Source: CAVONV01 sp963697355 (GTDB lineage: Bacteria > Acidobacteriota > Vicinamibacteria > Marinacidobacterales > DATDRI01). From it: a stretch of 64,000 nt of DNA. The notes below the pieces were generated by a model. It was not told the origin of the DNA. It searched no databases and saw only the letters and a program-made list of their open reading frames with translations. This document shows positions 1-8,275 of the stretch, one piece after another; positions within the stretch are counted from its first letter, which is position 1, and each line of letters opens with the position of its first letter. Made by a program: the position numbers and the translations under genes. The stretch is taken from assembly GCA_963697355.1 (NCBI GenBank), contig CAVONV010000023.1:744001-808000 (forward strand), written 5' to 3'.

Positions 1-803
1 TGAGCAGAGGCCATGAACCGAAATGGAAACGAGCTGCTTGCCAGCTCTACCAAGGCTTTTTGATCGACGGCGGACAGGCCATTGACCTCGGATAAAAACA
101 AAGTACCCGGGATGAACGTGCCGTGGCTGAATGCCGGGAAACGGCCCGGTTCCTCTGCAGCAGTCAGCTCATCGAGCAGGTTCGCCAGCTCCCCTTCGGG
201 GAGACTCGGGATTTCGATAGGAAGGAAAGTAGACCCAGGATTCCTTCCATTGCGATGGATGAGCTCTGCGGCAAGCCGCCGGCCACTACCGTCTTCACCC
301 AACAAGAGCACGGGCCCTGTGGATAGTGTAGCCGTAGCAATTGCGTTTCGGACCTCTTGGGACTCAGGCGTGCATCCAGCCCAGTCATTCAAACTGATGG
401 CACTTCCAAGCTGGCGCTTCAGCGTTTGGTTCTCGTCGAGAAGCTTTCGATAGACGAGTACGGATTCCACGGCCATGTTGAGAGCGGCCCGGTCCACGGG
501 TTTGGCAAGGAAGCTTTTGGGTCGGAACGGTCTTCCATCGAAGACGGCCATCGAAGTGTCGCGGGGCACGACAAGGACGACAGGATCGCTGGCGCCGTTC
601 AGAACGTCGAGACCGTGCCAGGGCGGCTGTCCGACCGATTCGGCATCCACGACCACGACATGGTGAGACTCCAATTTCAGTCGGTGCAACGCTTCTTCCA
701 GGTCGCCGACGCGATTCACTCGCCAGCCTCCCGGATGGAGATGAGCATCGAGCTCTTCTGTTGCTCTCGTTTTTCCAACAAGGAGAATGGATTCGCCCGC
801 CAT
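1..803 (-). CDS. Degenerate receiver + sigma-54 AAA+ protein (partial)
   Basis: The frame is open on the minus strand from an ATG at 803 to the window edge, giving 267 codons with the C-terminus missing. Residues 1-115 have a CheY-like receiver layout: VVVVDAES ends in D53, and the K101-P102 pair is kept. The usual acidic pair after strand 1 is replaced by VGKT. Residues 140-267 match the start of a sigma-54 activator AAA+ domain, but Walker A reads GEDGSGRR (169-176, no lysine), Walker B reads GTLFLSEV (233-240, Asp to Ser), and no GAFTGA loop lies between them. I infer a protein that has lost ATPase activity and probably phosphorylation, acting as a non-catalytic regulator. A Shine-Dalgarno GGAAGGAA lies 8-9 bases before the ATG. 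Confidence 0.75.
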   Translation of the reverse strand, partial: MAGESILLVGKTRATEELDAHLHPGGWRVNRVGDLEEALHRLKLESHHVVVVDAESVGQPPWHGLDVLNGASDPVVLVVPRDTSMAVFDGRPFRPKSFLAKPVDRAALNMAVESVLVYRKLLDENQTLKRQLGSAISLNDWAGCTPESQEVRNAIATATLSTGPVLLLGEDGSGRRLAAELIHRNGRNPGSTFLPIEIPSLPEGELANLLDELTAAEEPGRFPAFSHGTFIPGTLFLSEVNGLSAVDQKALVELASSSFPFRFMASA

Positions 804-1347
804 ATCTGCTCGTTCCTTCCTAACGGTTCACCAAGGAACGTTCCCCGGAGTGAGAACGAGGCAACCGGTAGTAAAGCTCCGTGACTTGGGAGAAGATAGT
901 CCTCCTTTTGAAGGTATACGGAACGGACATGCCCCAGGTTTCAACCCGACCGTCTTCTCTTCCCGCCTTGCACAAAGGAGCGGATGTTCTTGTCGTCATA
1001 TCTTGCGGTCACGCCTCGAAACCAGTCTTTCCTTCTTGTGGTGTCCTCTGGTGGTGCTTTTTTTCCCATGAACGGACATGATCGCGGCTACACGAACTCC
1101 CAGTGTAACGTTCGCAATTTTCATGCCAAGAGGATTCACCAGTAAGGTCTTCTATTTTCAAACCTTTGGAAATCGATGTCTTCGCGACAACGCTAGATCT
1201 TTTACAGAGTTTTTTCGGCCTTTACAGTTGCGGCATTGAGTTGCCCAAACGAGAATGCAATCGGCGCCGATTTATGGGGTCTAACCAGGTCTAACCTTCC
1301 CTTTCGACAAGTGCAGACCAGACACGAGACTTGTTGTAGGTGAGGCG
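804..1347. other. Gap without a recognised gene
   Basis: About 540 bases between the degenerate regulator and pdxT. Apart from the leader hairpin next to 803, I see only short unconvincing frames on both strands and a weak inverted repeat ACAAGT/ACTTGT near 1309-1335 just downstream of pdxT. It should contain the promoter of the leftward gene. Confidence 0.5.
811..840 (-). promoter_or_regulatory. Leader hairpin covering the ribosome-binding site
   Basis: In the minus-strand mRNA leader, CGTTCCTT (840-833) is perfectly complementary to AAGGAACG (818-811), with a 14-base loop. The second arm is part of the Shine-Dalgarno sequence of the gene starting at 803, so pairing would hide it. Position 835-844 is also a perfect GGAACGTTCC palindrome that could be a DNA operator instead. 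Confidence 0.4.
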
Positions 1348-1929
1348 TTACGCAATGGCAGGTGTGACGAGTTGGTTGATGAAGAATCGGTGGACACGAT
1401 CATCCGTGGACAGCTCCGGATGAAAGGTCGTCGCCATTATTCTGCCCTGGCGAATGAAGACCGGGTCTTTTTTGTGGCTAGCGAGGACATCCACTCCCTG
1501 ACCGACTTCTCGAATGACAGGCGCCCGAATGAAGACCATTTCTAACGGGGTTTCTCCCAGTGTCGGGCAGGGCGCGTAGCTCACGTGGCTTTGGAGCTGG
1601 CGACCGTAGCCGTTTCTCTTGATGGATATGTCTAGGAGAGCAAGCGAAGATTGCGCCGGCGAGGTAACGTTTCTGGCAAGAAGAACGGCACCCGCACAGG
1701 TACCATACAGTGCGCCGCCGTTACGGTAGAATTCCTTTATGGGCTCGACCAGCGACTCGTCCTCCATGAACTTGAGCATGGTGGTGCTTTCGCCTCCAGG
1801 CAAAATGAGACCGGACAAGTCTTCGAGCTCCTTGGCATATTTGACGAAACGAGAGCCGACACCCATCTTGTCCAGCATCTCATGATGCTCTTCGAAGTCA
1901 CCCTGAAGGGCTAGGATTCCGATCTTCAT
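1348..1929 (-). CDS. pdxT: Pyridoxal 5'-phosphate synthase glutaminase subunit PdxT
   Basis: The 193-residue protein is a class I glutamine amidotransferase that releases ammonia from glutamine and passes it to PdxS for deoxyxylulose-5-phosphate-independent PLP synthesis in the cytoplasm. The N-terminus MKIGILALQGDFEEH, the PGGEST oxyanion region (45-49), the nucleophile Cys78 in YGTCAGA and the His170/Glu172 pair in TTFHPEL complete the triad. Length is normal for the family. It follows pdxS on the same strand after a 132-base gap that holds a strong hairpin and an octamer repeat, so its level may be set below that of pdxS. Confidence 0.96.
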   Translation of the reverse strand: MKIGILALQGDFEEHHEMLDKMGVGSRFVKYAKELEDLSGLILPGGESTTMLKFMEDESLVEPIKEFYRNGGALYGTCAGAVLLARNVTSPAQSSLALLDISIKRNGYGRQLQSHVSYAPCPTLGETPLEMVFIRAPVIREVGQGVDVLASHKKDPVFIRQGRIMATTFHPELSTDDRVHRFFINQLVTPAIA

Positions 1930-1940
1930 GTCATTGAATG

Positions 1941-1978
1941 GAAATCAAGAACTCAAGAACTCAAGAATCCTGCAATCC
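1941..1978. repeat. Octamer repeat array (TTCTTGAG family), copy 1
   Basis: Four consecutive 8-base units of the type GAACTCAA (gaaatcaa, gaactcaa, gaactcaa, gaatcctg) sit between pdxS and pdxT. The edge caagaatcctgcaatcc recurs, in the other orientation, at 52751 and, with one change, at 21175. The same unit occurs in six other gaps of this window. Confidence 0.7.
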
Positions 1979-2021
1979 AAATATTCCGTGTCCGGACTGC
2001 TGACTGCTCGAGTGCTCAGGC

Positions 2022-2056
2022 GGGGGCACCTCAAAAGGCATTCTTGAGGTGCCCCC
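2022..2056 (-). terminator. Hairpin between pdxS and pdxT
   Basis: GGGGGCACCTCAA (2022-2034) and TTGAGGTGCCCCC (2044-2056) form a perfect 13-bp stem with a 9-base loop, starting six bases after the pdxS stop codon. There is no U-run on the minus strand, so it may act as a partial terminator or as a 3' stabiliser of pdxS mRNA rather than a full stop before pdxT. Confidence 0.6.
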
Positions 2057-2061
2057 CGATG

Positions 2062-2943
2062 TTACCAGCCTCGTGTCTGCAATAGTTCTTTGGGATCCAG
2101 TTGCTGAATGTCCAGACCCTTCATGGGTTCTCCCAGGTCTTCGGATATCTCAGCCAGGACTTTGGGCTCGTTGCAATGCGTGACGGCTTTCACGATGGCC
2201 AAGGCTCGCTTTGCGGGATCTTCTGACTTGAAGACGCCCGAGCCAACAAAAACGGACTCAGCGCCGAGCTGCATGCACAAGGCGGCGTCTGCCGGAGTCG
2301 AAACGCCGCCCGCCGCAAAGTTCGGAACGGGGAGCTTGCCTTCACGGGCCACCATCTGAACCAATTCGAACGGCGCTCCGAGCTGCTTCGCTTCCGCCAT
2401 CAATTCTTCTTGGCTCAAAACGGTTAGGCGTCGTATCTGCCCGTTGACCTTTCGCAAATGTCGGACCGCTTCCACAATGTTGCCTGATCCGGCTTCTCCC
2501 TTGGTTCGAATGAGTGCGGCACCTTCGCCGATGCGCCGCAGGGCCTCACCGAGGTCCCTACATCCGCAAACAAAGGGTACGTTAAAGGCCTGTTTGTTGA
2601 CGTGGTGCTCTTCGTCGGCGGGGGTCAGTACCTCACTTTCGTCGATGAAGTCGACGCCCAGTGCCTCGAGAATTTGGGCTTCCACGAAATGACCGATGCG
2701 GACCTTGGCCATCACGGGAATGCTGACCGTCTTCATGATCTCTTTGATCTTCAGTGGCGAAGCCATCCGGGCAATCCCGCCTTCTTTTCGAATGTCAGCG
2801 GGAACGCGCTCCAACGCCATGACCGACACGGCCCCGGCGTCTTCAGCGATTTTGGCTTGCTCGGCGTTAGTGACGTCCATAATCACTCCGCCTTTGAGCA
2901 TATCGGCAAGACCGGTTTTTAGTTTGAGCTCAGTATGGGGCAT
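2062..2943 (-). CDS. pdxS: Pyridoxal 5'-phosphate synthase subunit PdxS
   Basis: The 293-residue TIM-barrel synthase condenses ribose 5-phosphate, glyceraldehyde 3-phosphate and PdxT-derived ammonia to PLP. Visible signatures are MDVTNAEQA (Asp23), the Schiff-base lysine Lys80 in PVMAKVRIGH, and the second lysine in IRTKGEAGSGNI. The frame opens further upstream (to 3066), but the start at 2943 (MPHTELKL) is chosen because AGGAGG lies 6 bases before it and family proteins start there. It begins 20 bases after the MocR regulator stop, so regulator, synthase and glutaminase form one leftward operon. Confidence 0.97.
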   Translation of the reverse strand: MPHTELKLKTGLADMLKGGVIMDVTNAEQAKIAEDAGAVSVMALERVPADIRKEGGIARMASPLKIKEIMKTVSIPVMAKVRIGHFVEAQILEALGVDFIDESEVLTPADEEHHVNKQAFNVPFVCGCRDLGEALRRIGEGAALIRTKGEAGSGNIVEAVRHLRKVNGQIRRLTVLSQEELMAEAKQLGAPFELVQMVAREGKLPVPNFAAGGVSTPADAALCMQLGAESVFVGSGVFKSEDPAKRALAIVKAVTHCNEPKVLAEISEDLGEPMKGLDIQQLDPKELLQTRGW

Positions 2944-2962
2944 GACATCCTCCTGGTTGTTT

Positions 2963-4477
2963 TCAGATATGAAAAAGGGATTCTTTTTTCGATTGACGTC
3001 GAAAGGGAGCCCCCGACGCCATGTAGTGTCGCTTGACGATATCTCCCAAACACTCGACGCCTTCATCGATACGGTCGAGCGGCGCGCGGGAGATGGAGAG
3101 TCTCAAGTGGTGTTCACCTCGTTCGGAGGCGAAGAAGTGACTGCCGGGCGTGAACAAAACTCCGGCAAGAGTGCTCTCGTTGAGAAGCGCTTGGCTCGAT
3201 ACGCCTTCCGGCAGGGTCACCCAAAATGCATATCCTCCCTGCGGCTCTGTCCAAGAGACCTCCGGTGGAAAATGGCGTGACATGGCCTCGACGAGTCGAC
3301 GACTCTTTTTCCGATGGATCGTTGCGAGCTCACTAAGATGCTCGTCGTAGTAGCCCCGTTGACAAAACTCGAGAATAGCCGCCTGGAGAAGAAGGCCGCT
3401 GTGATAGTCCGAGTACATCTTTGTGCGGTTCAACGTGTCGACGACGCTCGGCGGGGCCACAATCCATCCAAGGCGTAGGCCCGGAAAGAGCCCTTTGGAA
3501 AAGGTGCCCAAGTAGAGAACGAGACCCGTTGGGTCGAGTGCCTTCAATGGTGGCAGTGGCTCCCCATCGAATCGGAGGTCCGACTCGAAGTCATCTTCGA
3601 TGATGGGGACCCGATGTCGCTCGGCTAGAGCGATCAGTGACTTTCGGGACTCGAGGTCGGTCGTGATACCGGTCGGGTTGTGAAAGGTGGGCATTGTGTA
3701 CAGGAGCTTGACCGGCCCGCGTCGAAGGACAGCCTCGAGAGCCTCGAGGTCCATGCCGCGAGGCGTCATGGGAATCTCCTGAATGCGGGCTTGATACTGA
3801 GCGAGTACCGGGAGCACAGCGGAGTAGGTAGGGCTTTCCACTGCCACCGCATCGCTGGGATCGACGAGAGTACGGAAGACGAGATCCATGCCTTGTTGAG
3901 AGCCGTTGACGACTTGAACGTCACTGGCAGATACGCTTACTCCGCGTTCGGCGAGACGGCTCGCAATGTAGTCTCTGAGCGGTCCGTAACCAGCGGCGGG
4001 ACCGTATTGGAGGAGCTGTTTCGCATCGTGTCGAAGCACGGTGTCGAGCACCTCACGAAAGGGCTCGATGGGAAATAGCTCTTCATCGGGAACGAGGGAG
4101 GCGAAATCGATAGGGTTCGGATGTTCTGTACGAGGTCTCGGCGGTTGGCCAAAGCGGGTCACCGCCTCCATGGCCCTTGAAAGGGGCCACCTAAAGCTCG
4201 TGGTGGATGTCCTAGACCGGGATGCATCTACCACGAAGGTACCTTGCCCTACATGCGAGCGTGCCATGCCGTCAGCCACGAGACGATCGTAGGCATTCGC
4301 GATCGTCGCCCGGTTCACGCCGAGGACCTCCGCCAGATCCCTCCGCGCCGGCAGCCGTGTACCGTGCGTAAGTTTTCTTTCGGCGATAAGGTGAGCGATT
4401 TGATTTCGAAGTTGCTGGTAAAGCGGCATCGGCGCATCGCGGTCTAGATTGATGTTGAAATCGCCTAATTGGACCAT
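2963..4477 (-). CDS. MocR/GntR-type PLP-binding transcriptional regulator (PdxR-like)
   Basis: The 504-residue protein has an N-terminal GntR winged helix (about 10-80; PLYQQLRNQIAHLIAERKL and RDLAEVLGVNRATIANAYDRL) and a fold-type I aminotransferase-like domain (about 115-490). SKGLFPGLRLGW carries the expected PLP lysine and IIEDDFESD the ring-binding Asp. MocR proteins next to pdxS/pdxT (PdxR) activate PLP synthesis and sense PLP through this domain. Here the gene is upstream and co-directional with pdxST, not divergent, so autoregulation would also set pdxST. No clear Shine-Dalgarno precedes the ATG, and the predicted -10 box lies only nine bases upstream. Confidence 0.9.
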   Translation of the reverse strand: MVQLGDFNINLDRDAPMPLYQQLRNQIAHLIAERKLTHGTRLPARRDLAEVLGVNRATIANAYDRLVADGMARSHVGQGTFVVDASRSRTSTTSFRWPLSRAMEAVTRFGQPPRPRTEHPNPIDFASLVPDEELFPIEPFREVLDTVLRHDAKQLLQYGPAAGYGPLRDYIASRLAERGVSVSASDVQVVNGSQQGMDLVFRTLVDPSDAVAVESPTYSAVLPVLAQYQARIQEIPMTPRGMDLEALEAVLRRGPVKLLYTMPTFHNPTGITTDLESRKSLIALAERHRVPIIEDDFESDLRFDGEPLPPLKALDPTGLVLYLGTFSKGLFPGLRLGWIVAPPSVVDTLNRTKMYSDYHSGLLLQAAILEFCQRGYYDEHLSELATIHRKKSRRLVEAMSRHFPPEVSWTEPQGGYAFWVTLPEGVSSQALLNESTLAGVLFTPGSHFFASERGEHHLRLSISRAPLDRIDEGVECLGDIVKRHYMASGAPFRRQSKKESLFHI

Positions 4478-4486
4478 ACCAATAAG

Positions 4487-4515
4487 AAGATATGGCGTAT
4501 TATGCCATTTGTCAA
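4487..4515 (-). promoter_or_regulatory. Promoter and operator-like repeats of mocR-pdxST
   Basis: On the minus strand TTGACA (4515-4510) and TATCTT (4492-4487) are 17 bases apart. Transcription would start about 4480, at or just before the ATG at 4477, giving a leaderless message. The -35/-10 spacer holds ATGGC/GCCAT arms 7 bases apart; GCCAAT/ATTGGC arms lie just upstream (about 4522-4550) and TTGG/CCAA arms overlap the start. These are candidate MocR operators. Confidence 0.6.
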
Positions 4516-4598
4516 GTGGGCCAATGTGGATTATATGGTCATATTGGCTCGCAATGCTCAGTGTTTTGTGGATAGCGATCGCACGGAGTGAGAGGAAC

Positions 4599-6575
4599 TT
4601 AGGAAGTATGGGTGACTAGTCGGTAGACCTTGCCTTCTATGAACAGCTCGAGGAGATCCTTGTCGAGTTGTCCGATTTCCGCCTCCTCCCGGAGGATATC
4701 CAGGGTAGCCTCGGTGGGTACCCTGGGTTTGTAGGGCCGATCTTGCGCGGCCAGGGCGTCGAAAATATCGGAGATGGTCATCATGCGGGTTTGAGGCGGA
4801 ATCTCTTCTGATATCAGATGGTGCGGATAACCACTGCCGTCGAGCTTTTCGTGGTGACCTCGTGCGATTTTGGGAATGCCTTGCAGGTCCCTTGTCCAAG
4901 GGATCTTGGAAAGGAAATCGTAAGTGTGCGCTACATGCTCATTGATTTGAAGCCGCTCGTGCCTCGTTAGCGTACCTTTCGTGATTCTGAGTGCGGTCAA
5001 TTCTTGGGGCTCCAGGTAAGGCCGGACGCGGCCATCCAGATCGGGAAACTGGAGTTGTCCCAACTCTTGAAGTCCTTCGAAACCGGAGGAATGGACTACG
5101 GAAGGCTGATTGGCGCCGATGATTTGCGCCCACGCGCGGTCGACGTCGCCCCACTTCCGTTTGAGCTCTTCGTCCAGTTGTTGGATCTCCGCTTCCGTTA
5201 TTTCCCCGCCTCGAAGGAGCCGGTCGAGAAGGCGACGGAGGTGCTGGACTTCGATGGTCCGGCGGATGGTGTTGAAACGTTCCCTTACCTCGCCGAGCTT
5301 GCCGCTCAGAAGTTTGTTCTCCTTTTGGAGGACGTTTTCCTTGACGCCCACTTTGCCGAAGTCATGGAGGAGAGATGCGTACTTCAGCTCTCGGATTTGG
5401 TCGTCGCTCAACCTGAAGTCGCGATAGGTGCCGAATTCGGCCTCGTTGGTAATGCGTGCCAACTCCACGGTCATGCGGGCCACTCTTCGCGAGTGGCCTT
5501 TTGTCACGGGATCTCGACTTTCGATGGCGACTACCGAAGCCTCCACGAAGTTGGCGAATAATGTTTCGATTCTCTGATAGAGCGCGTTGTTTTCGACCGC
5601 GATGGCTGCTTGGCTCGCCAAGGAGCACAAGAGTTGCTCGTCGGTCGTAGTGAAGGGGAGAACCTCTTTTTGGATGCACTCGGGAGTCGTCAGTCGTTCG
5701 TCGGCATCCCGTTTCTTGTTGATGAGCTGCAGAACACCGATGGTCTCTCCCTCTCGGTTCTGCATGGGAACGACCAACATGGAACAGCAGCGATATCCGG
5801 TGGTTTCATCGTAGTGACGATTGAACGTGAATGGTTGATCTTCGGGGATATCGTATGCGTCTTCGATCATCAGGGTCTTGCGGGTGAGAGCAACATAACC
5901 GGCAATGCTCGCCGGGGTGACCTCGAGGATTTCTTCGTGAAACTTGAACTCCCGCGAGTCATTTTGAGCCAGACGGAAAACGAGCCAACGGCTGGTTACC
6001 CGGCTCTGGTCTCCTTTCTTGTCCTCGGGGCCAATTGGCTCGTCGATGCTCTCCATCAGGAAGAGGCTGCCGGCATCCGCCTTCGTGATCTCGCGGCTCT
6101 TGCTGAGAATGAGGGTAAGGAGACGATCGTGGTCTCTCTCCGCAGAGAGGGCGACACCGATCGCGTGGAGCTGCTCCAACTCCCGCGCCCTTTGCTCGGC
6201 TGCCGCTTGGGACTCTAGAAGTCGTTGCTCAGACTCCAAGAGATGTGATGCTTTTCGGACGGATCGTAAAAGCTCCGTTTCCGCTGGGGTTTCCGAAAGG
6301 ACGTCGAATACTAGGTCATCGTCGTCCCACTCGCCGTCTTTTTGGCTGTTCCCGGTGACGATCACGGGTAGATCAAACGGACGGGAGTCTCGAGCCAATC
6401 TGCGAACGGCTTCGGTCTTCTCTCTGAGGATGATGTCATCCACGATGAGCGGCGAGCTCAGTTCCCCCGTTGTATCGGGATCGAGCGGAGTTACTTCGAA
6501 CCGGCGATAGATCTCCGGATAGCTCTCGCGCGAGAGCCAACCGCTGCGATCGGTCCATAAAAGGATGTTCTTCAT
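4599..6575 (-). CDS. GAF and HD-GYP domain protein (putative c-di-GMP phosphodiesterase)
   Basis: About 658 residues. Residues 1-110 have a receiver-like layout without obvious phospho-acceptor chemistry, 112-140 a coiled coil, 140-335 a GAF sensor domain, and 340-640 an HD-GYP domain with the HD pair at 404-405 (LLHDFGKVG) and HHEKLDGSGYP at 574-584. HD-GYP proteins hydrolyse cyclic di-GMP; both signature blocks are complete, so activity is likely. About 120 extra residues, largely helical and charged, separate the two blocks. A TTG at 6578 is in frame just before the ATG chosen. It lies 57 bases after the EamA transporter gene on the same strand. Confidence 0.88.
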   Translation of the reverse strand: MKNILLWTDRSGWLSRESYPEIYRRFEVTPLDPDTTGELSSPLIVDDIILREKTEAVRRLARDSRPFDLPVIVTGNSQKDGEWDDDDLVFDVLSETPAETELLRSVRKASHLLESEQRLLESQAAAEQRARELEQLHAIGVALSAERDHDRLLTLILSKSREITKADAGSLFLMESIDEPIGPEDKKGDQSRVTSRWLVFRLAQNDSREFKFHEEILEVTPASIAGYVALTRKTLMIEDAYDIPEDQPFTFNRHYDETTGYRCCSMLVVPMQNREGETIGVLQLINKKRDADERLTTPECIQKEVLPFTTTDEQLLCSLASQAAIAVENNALYQRIETLFANFVEASVVAIESRDPVTKGHSRRVARMTVELARITNEAEFGTYRDFRLSDDQIRELKYASLLHDFGKVGVKENVLQKENKLLSGKLGEVRERFNTIRRTIEVQHLRRLLDRLLRGGEITEAEIQQLDEELKRKWGDVDRAWAQIIGANQPSVVHSSGFEGLQELGQLQFPDLDGRVRPYLEPQELTALRITKGTLTRHERLQINEHVAHTYDFLSKIPWTRDLQGIPKIARGHHEKLDGSGYPHHLISEEIPPQTRMMTISDIFDALAAQDRPYKPRVPTEATLDILREEAEIGQLDKDLLELFIEGKVYRLVTHTS

Positions 6576-6631
6576 CAAACGCCCAATCCAAGGGAGGTAA
6601 TAGCTATGCTACCGACTCTCAGCAAGGAAGG

Positions 6632-7687
6632 TCAAGACCGAGTCGCTGGGGAGCCACGCACCAAGTGAACTCCAAGAAAGATCACGGCCGCGCCGACGAG
6701 TTGGAGCGGATGGATATACTCCCCCAAAAACAGCCATGAGACGAACATGGCCATGGCAGGCGTGATGTTGGAGTAAATGGCCGTGCGGGTCGGTCCAACT
6801 CGCTGAACGCCGATAAACCAAAAAAGGTAAGCGAAGACCATCGCAAAAACGCACGAGAAAGCCGTCCCAGCCCACGCCGTCCAAGGAGCGGCCTGTAAGG
6901 AGTTTCTGGCGAGGGCTGGCAAGCTTACGGGCAAGAAAAACAGCGTGCCTATCAGCATCGAGTAGGCAGTGACCGTCACGGCGCCGTGTTTCTCCACGAG
7001 CGATTTGCCGGCGACGGTATAGGCCGACCAGCACAAAGTGGCTGCGAGAACGAGAAGGTCTCCTTTGAGGCTCCCACCTCCATCGTTCGAGGAGCCCATG
7101 ACGAAATAGCCCCCCAACAAGGTGAGTGCAATGCCCGCCCACGAGCGCTGACTCACACTCTCGACTCGGGACACCGCTCCCAAGACCCCGACGGCAACGG
7201 GCGTCATGCCGAGCAGCAGTGCCGAGTTGGAGGCTGTGGTGACATTGATGCCTGAAATGAATAGGAGTTGGTATGCCGTATGGCCGACCAGGCTTACCAG
7301 AAGAAGACGGGTCAAATCGCTGCCGGTCCACCTACGCTTGGCGGCGAAACGAGCGAAACCGAGGAGCAGCAAAGTGGCACCTACGAGGCGAAAGGTATTG
7401 AAAACCAAAGGAGGCAGATGAAGAAGGGTGGCTTTGACGACACTGAAGTTCACCGACCAGATCAAAACGGTGGCAAGTAGTCCGACATCGACGAGACCGA
7501 AGCGGGGTGCGGCACTTCTCAAGCTGGCATCCCTGTCGTCGTAAGCTTTTTCCGATCCGTCGATCCGTCGAGCGTCAAGACGGACCGTAGTCTCTGATTC
7601 GACAGCCACTTCGCGGGGATGTTTGCTGGCTGGAGGGTTATCGCGTTGGGCGCTCACGTTACCCACGAGCGCTTTGTTTCCATGCAT
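6632..7687 (-). CDS. EamA/DMT-family inner-membrane transporter
   Basis: The 351-residue protein has ten hydrophobic segments after about residue 66 and the two EamA repeats (first around 66-200, second around 212-345, with GDLLVLAATLCWSAYTV opening the second). The family exports metabolites or amino acids; the substrate cannot be read from sequence. The first 60 residues are polar and unusual, so the real start may be a later GTG. As called, the start lies inside the end of the phosphatase gene (29-base overlap), which suggests coupled translation. Confidence 0.88.
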   Translation of the reverse strand: MHGNKALVGNVSAQRDNPPASKHPREVAVESETTVRLDARRIDGSEKAYDDRDASLRSAAPRFGLVDVGLLATVLIWSVNFSVVKATLLHLPPLVFNTFRLVGATLLLLGFARFAAKRRWTGSDLTRLLLVSLVGHTAYQLLFISGINVTTASNSALLLGMTPVAVGVLGAVSRVESVSQRSWAGIALTLLGGYFVMGSSNDGGGSLKGDLLVLAATLCWSAYTVAGKSLVEKHGAVTVTAYSMLIGTLFFLPVSLPALARNSLQAAPWTAWAGTAFSCVFAMVFAYLFWFIGVQRVGPTRTAIYSNITPAMAMFVSWLFLGEYIHPLQLVGAAVIFLGVHLVRGSPATRS

Positions 7688-8141
7688 AGTACTTGGTCAC
7701 AATGATGATCTGATCTCTGGTCTCGAGCGACATGGGTCGTTCGGTCCGGATACGTCGGACCGCAGCCTCGGGCTCGGCGCCTTGGTGAGCGAGGAAACAG
7801 GCCAATAAGGTGCCCGTCCGGCCGATCCCAGCGTTGCAATGAACGAGGACCCCGTTTCCACCTGCGATGGAGGTCTCGATGATGCCGCATGCATCAGCGG
7901 TCTGGTCCAGTGTGGGGGCGGTAAAATCTTCCACCGGGAAATGGTGCGTATCGAAACCCGCCCCGACATACTCCTCAAGGTTCAGCGTACTCTCGAGAAG
8001 CGAAATGATGACGTCTATCCCTTTTTGTCGAAGGAATGCCAAATCTCGCTCGAGAGGGGAATATCGTCCCGGCCGTCCACTACCGGCAAGCTGACCCGGT
8101 AGTATCCAGCTAAAGCGACTCGGTCCTTCGAGTGTCACCAT
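7659..8141 (-). CDS. Dual-specificity/tyrosine-type protein phosphatase
   Basis: The 160-residue protein contains the cysteine phosphatase loop HCNAGIGRTG (about 113-122) and an upstream general-acid candidate in PVEDFTAPT, matching small dual-specificity phosphatases that act on phosphotyrosine/serine or on phosphorylated small molecules. No signal peptide is seen. It is the first gene of a leftward group with the EamA transporter and HD-GYP protein, and shares a 134-base divergent promoter region with the PLP enzyme at 8276. Confidence 0.9.
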   Translation of the reverse strand: MVTLEGPSRFSWILPGQLAGSGRPGRYSPLERDLAFLRQKGIDVIISLLESTLNLEEYVGAGFDTHHFPVEDFTAPTLDQTADACGIIETSIAGGNGVLVHCNAGIGRTGTLLACFLAHQGAEPEAAVRRIRTERPMSLETRDQIIIVTKYYAWKQSARG

Positions 8142-8275
8142 TTCTTAAGATCCCTCGGAAACTCCATTTTTGTTGAAGCAGAGCTTTGAACAAGGTTATC
8201 TCAGACAATGCAAAAACACCATGTTGCATGGAAAGGTGTCTTCGATCTAGGTTACCGCAATCTAGGAGCTGGATT

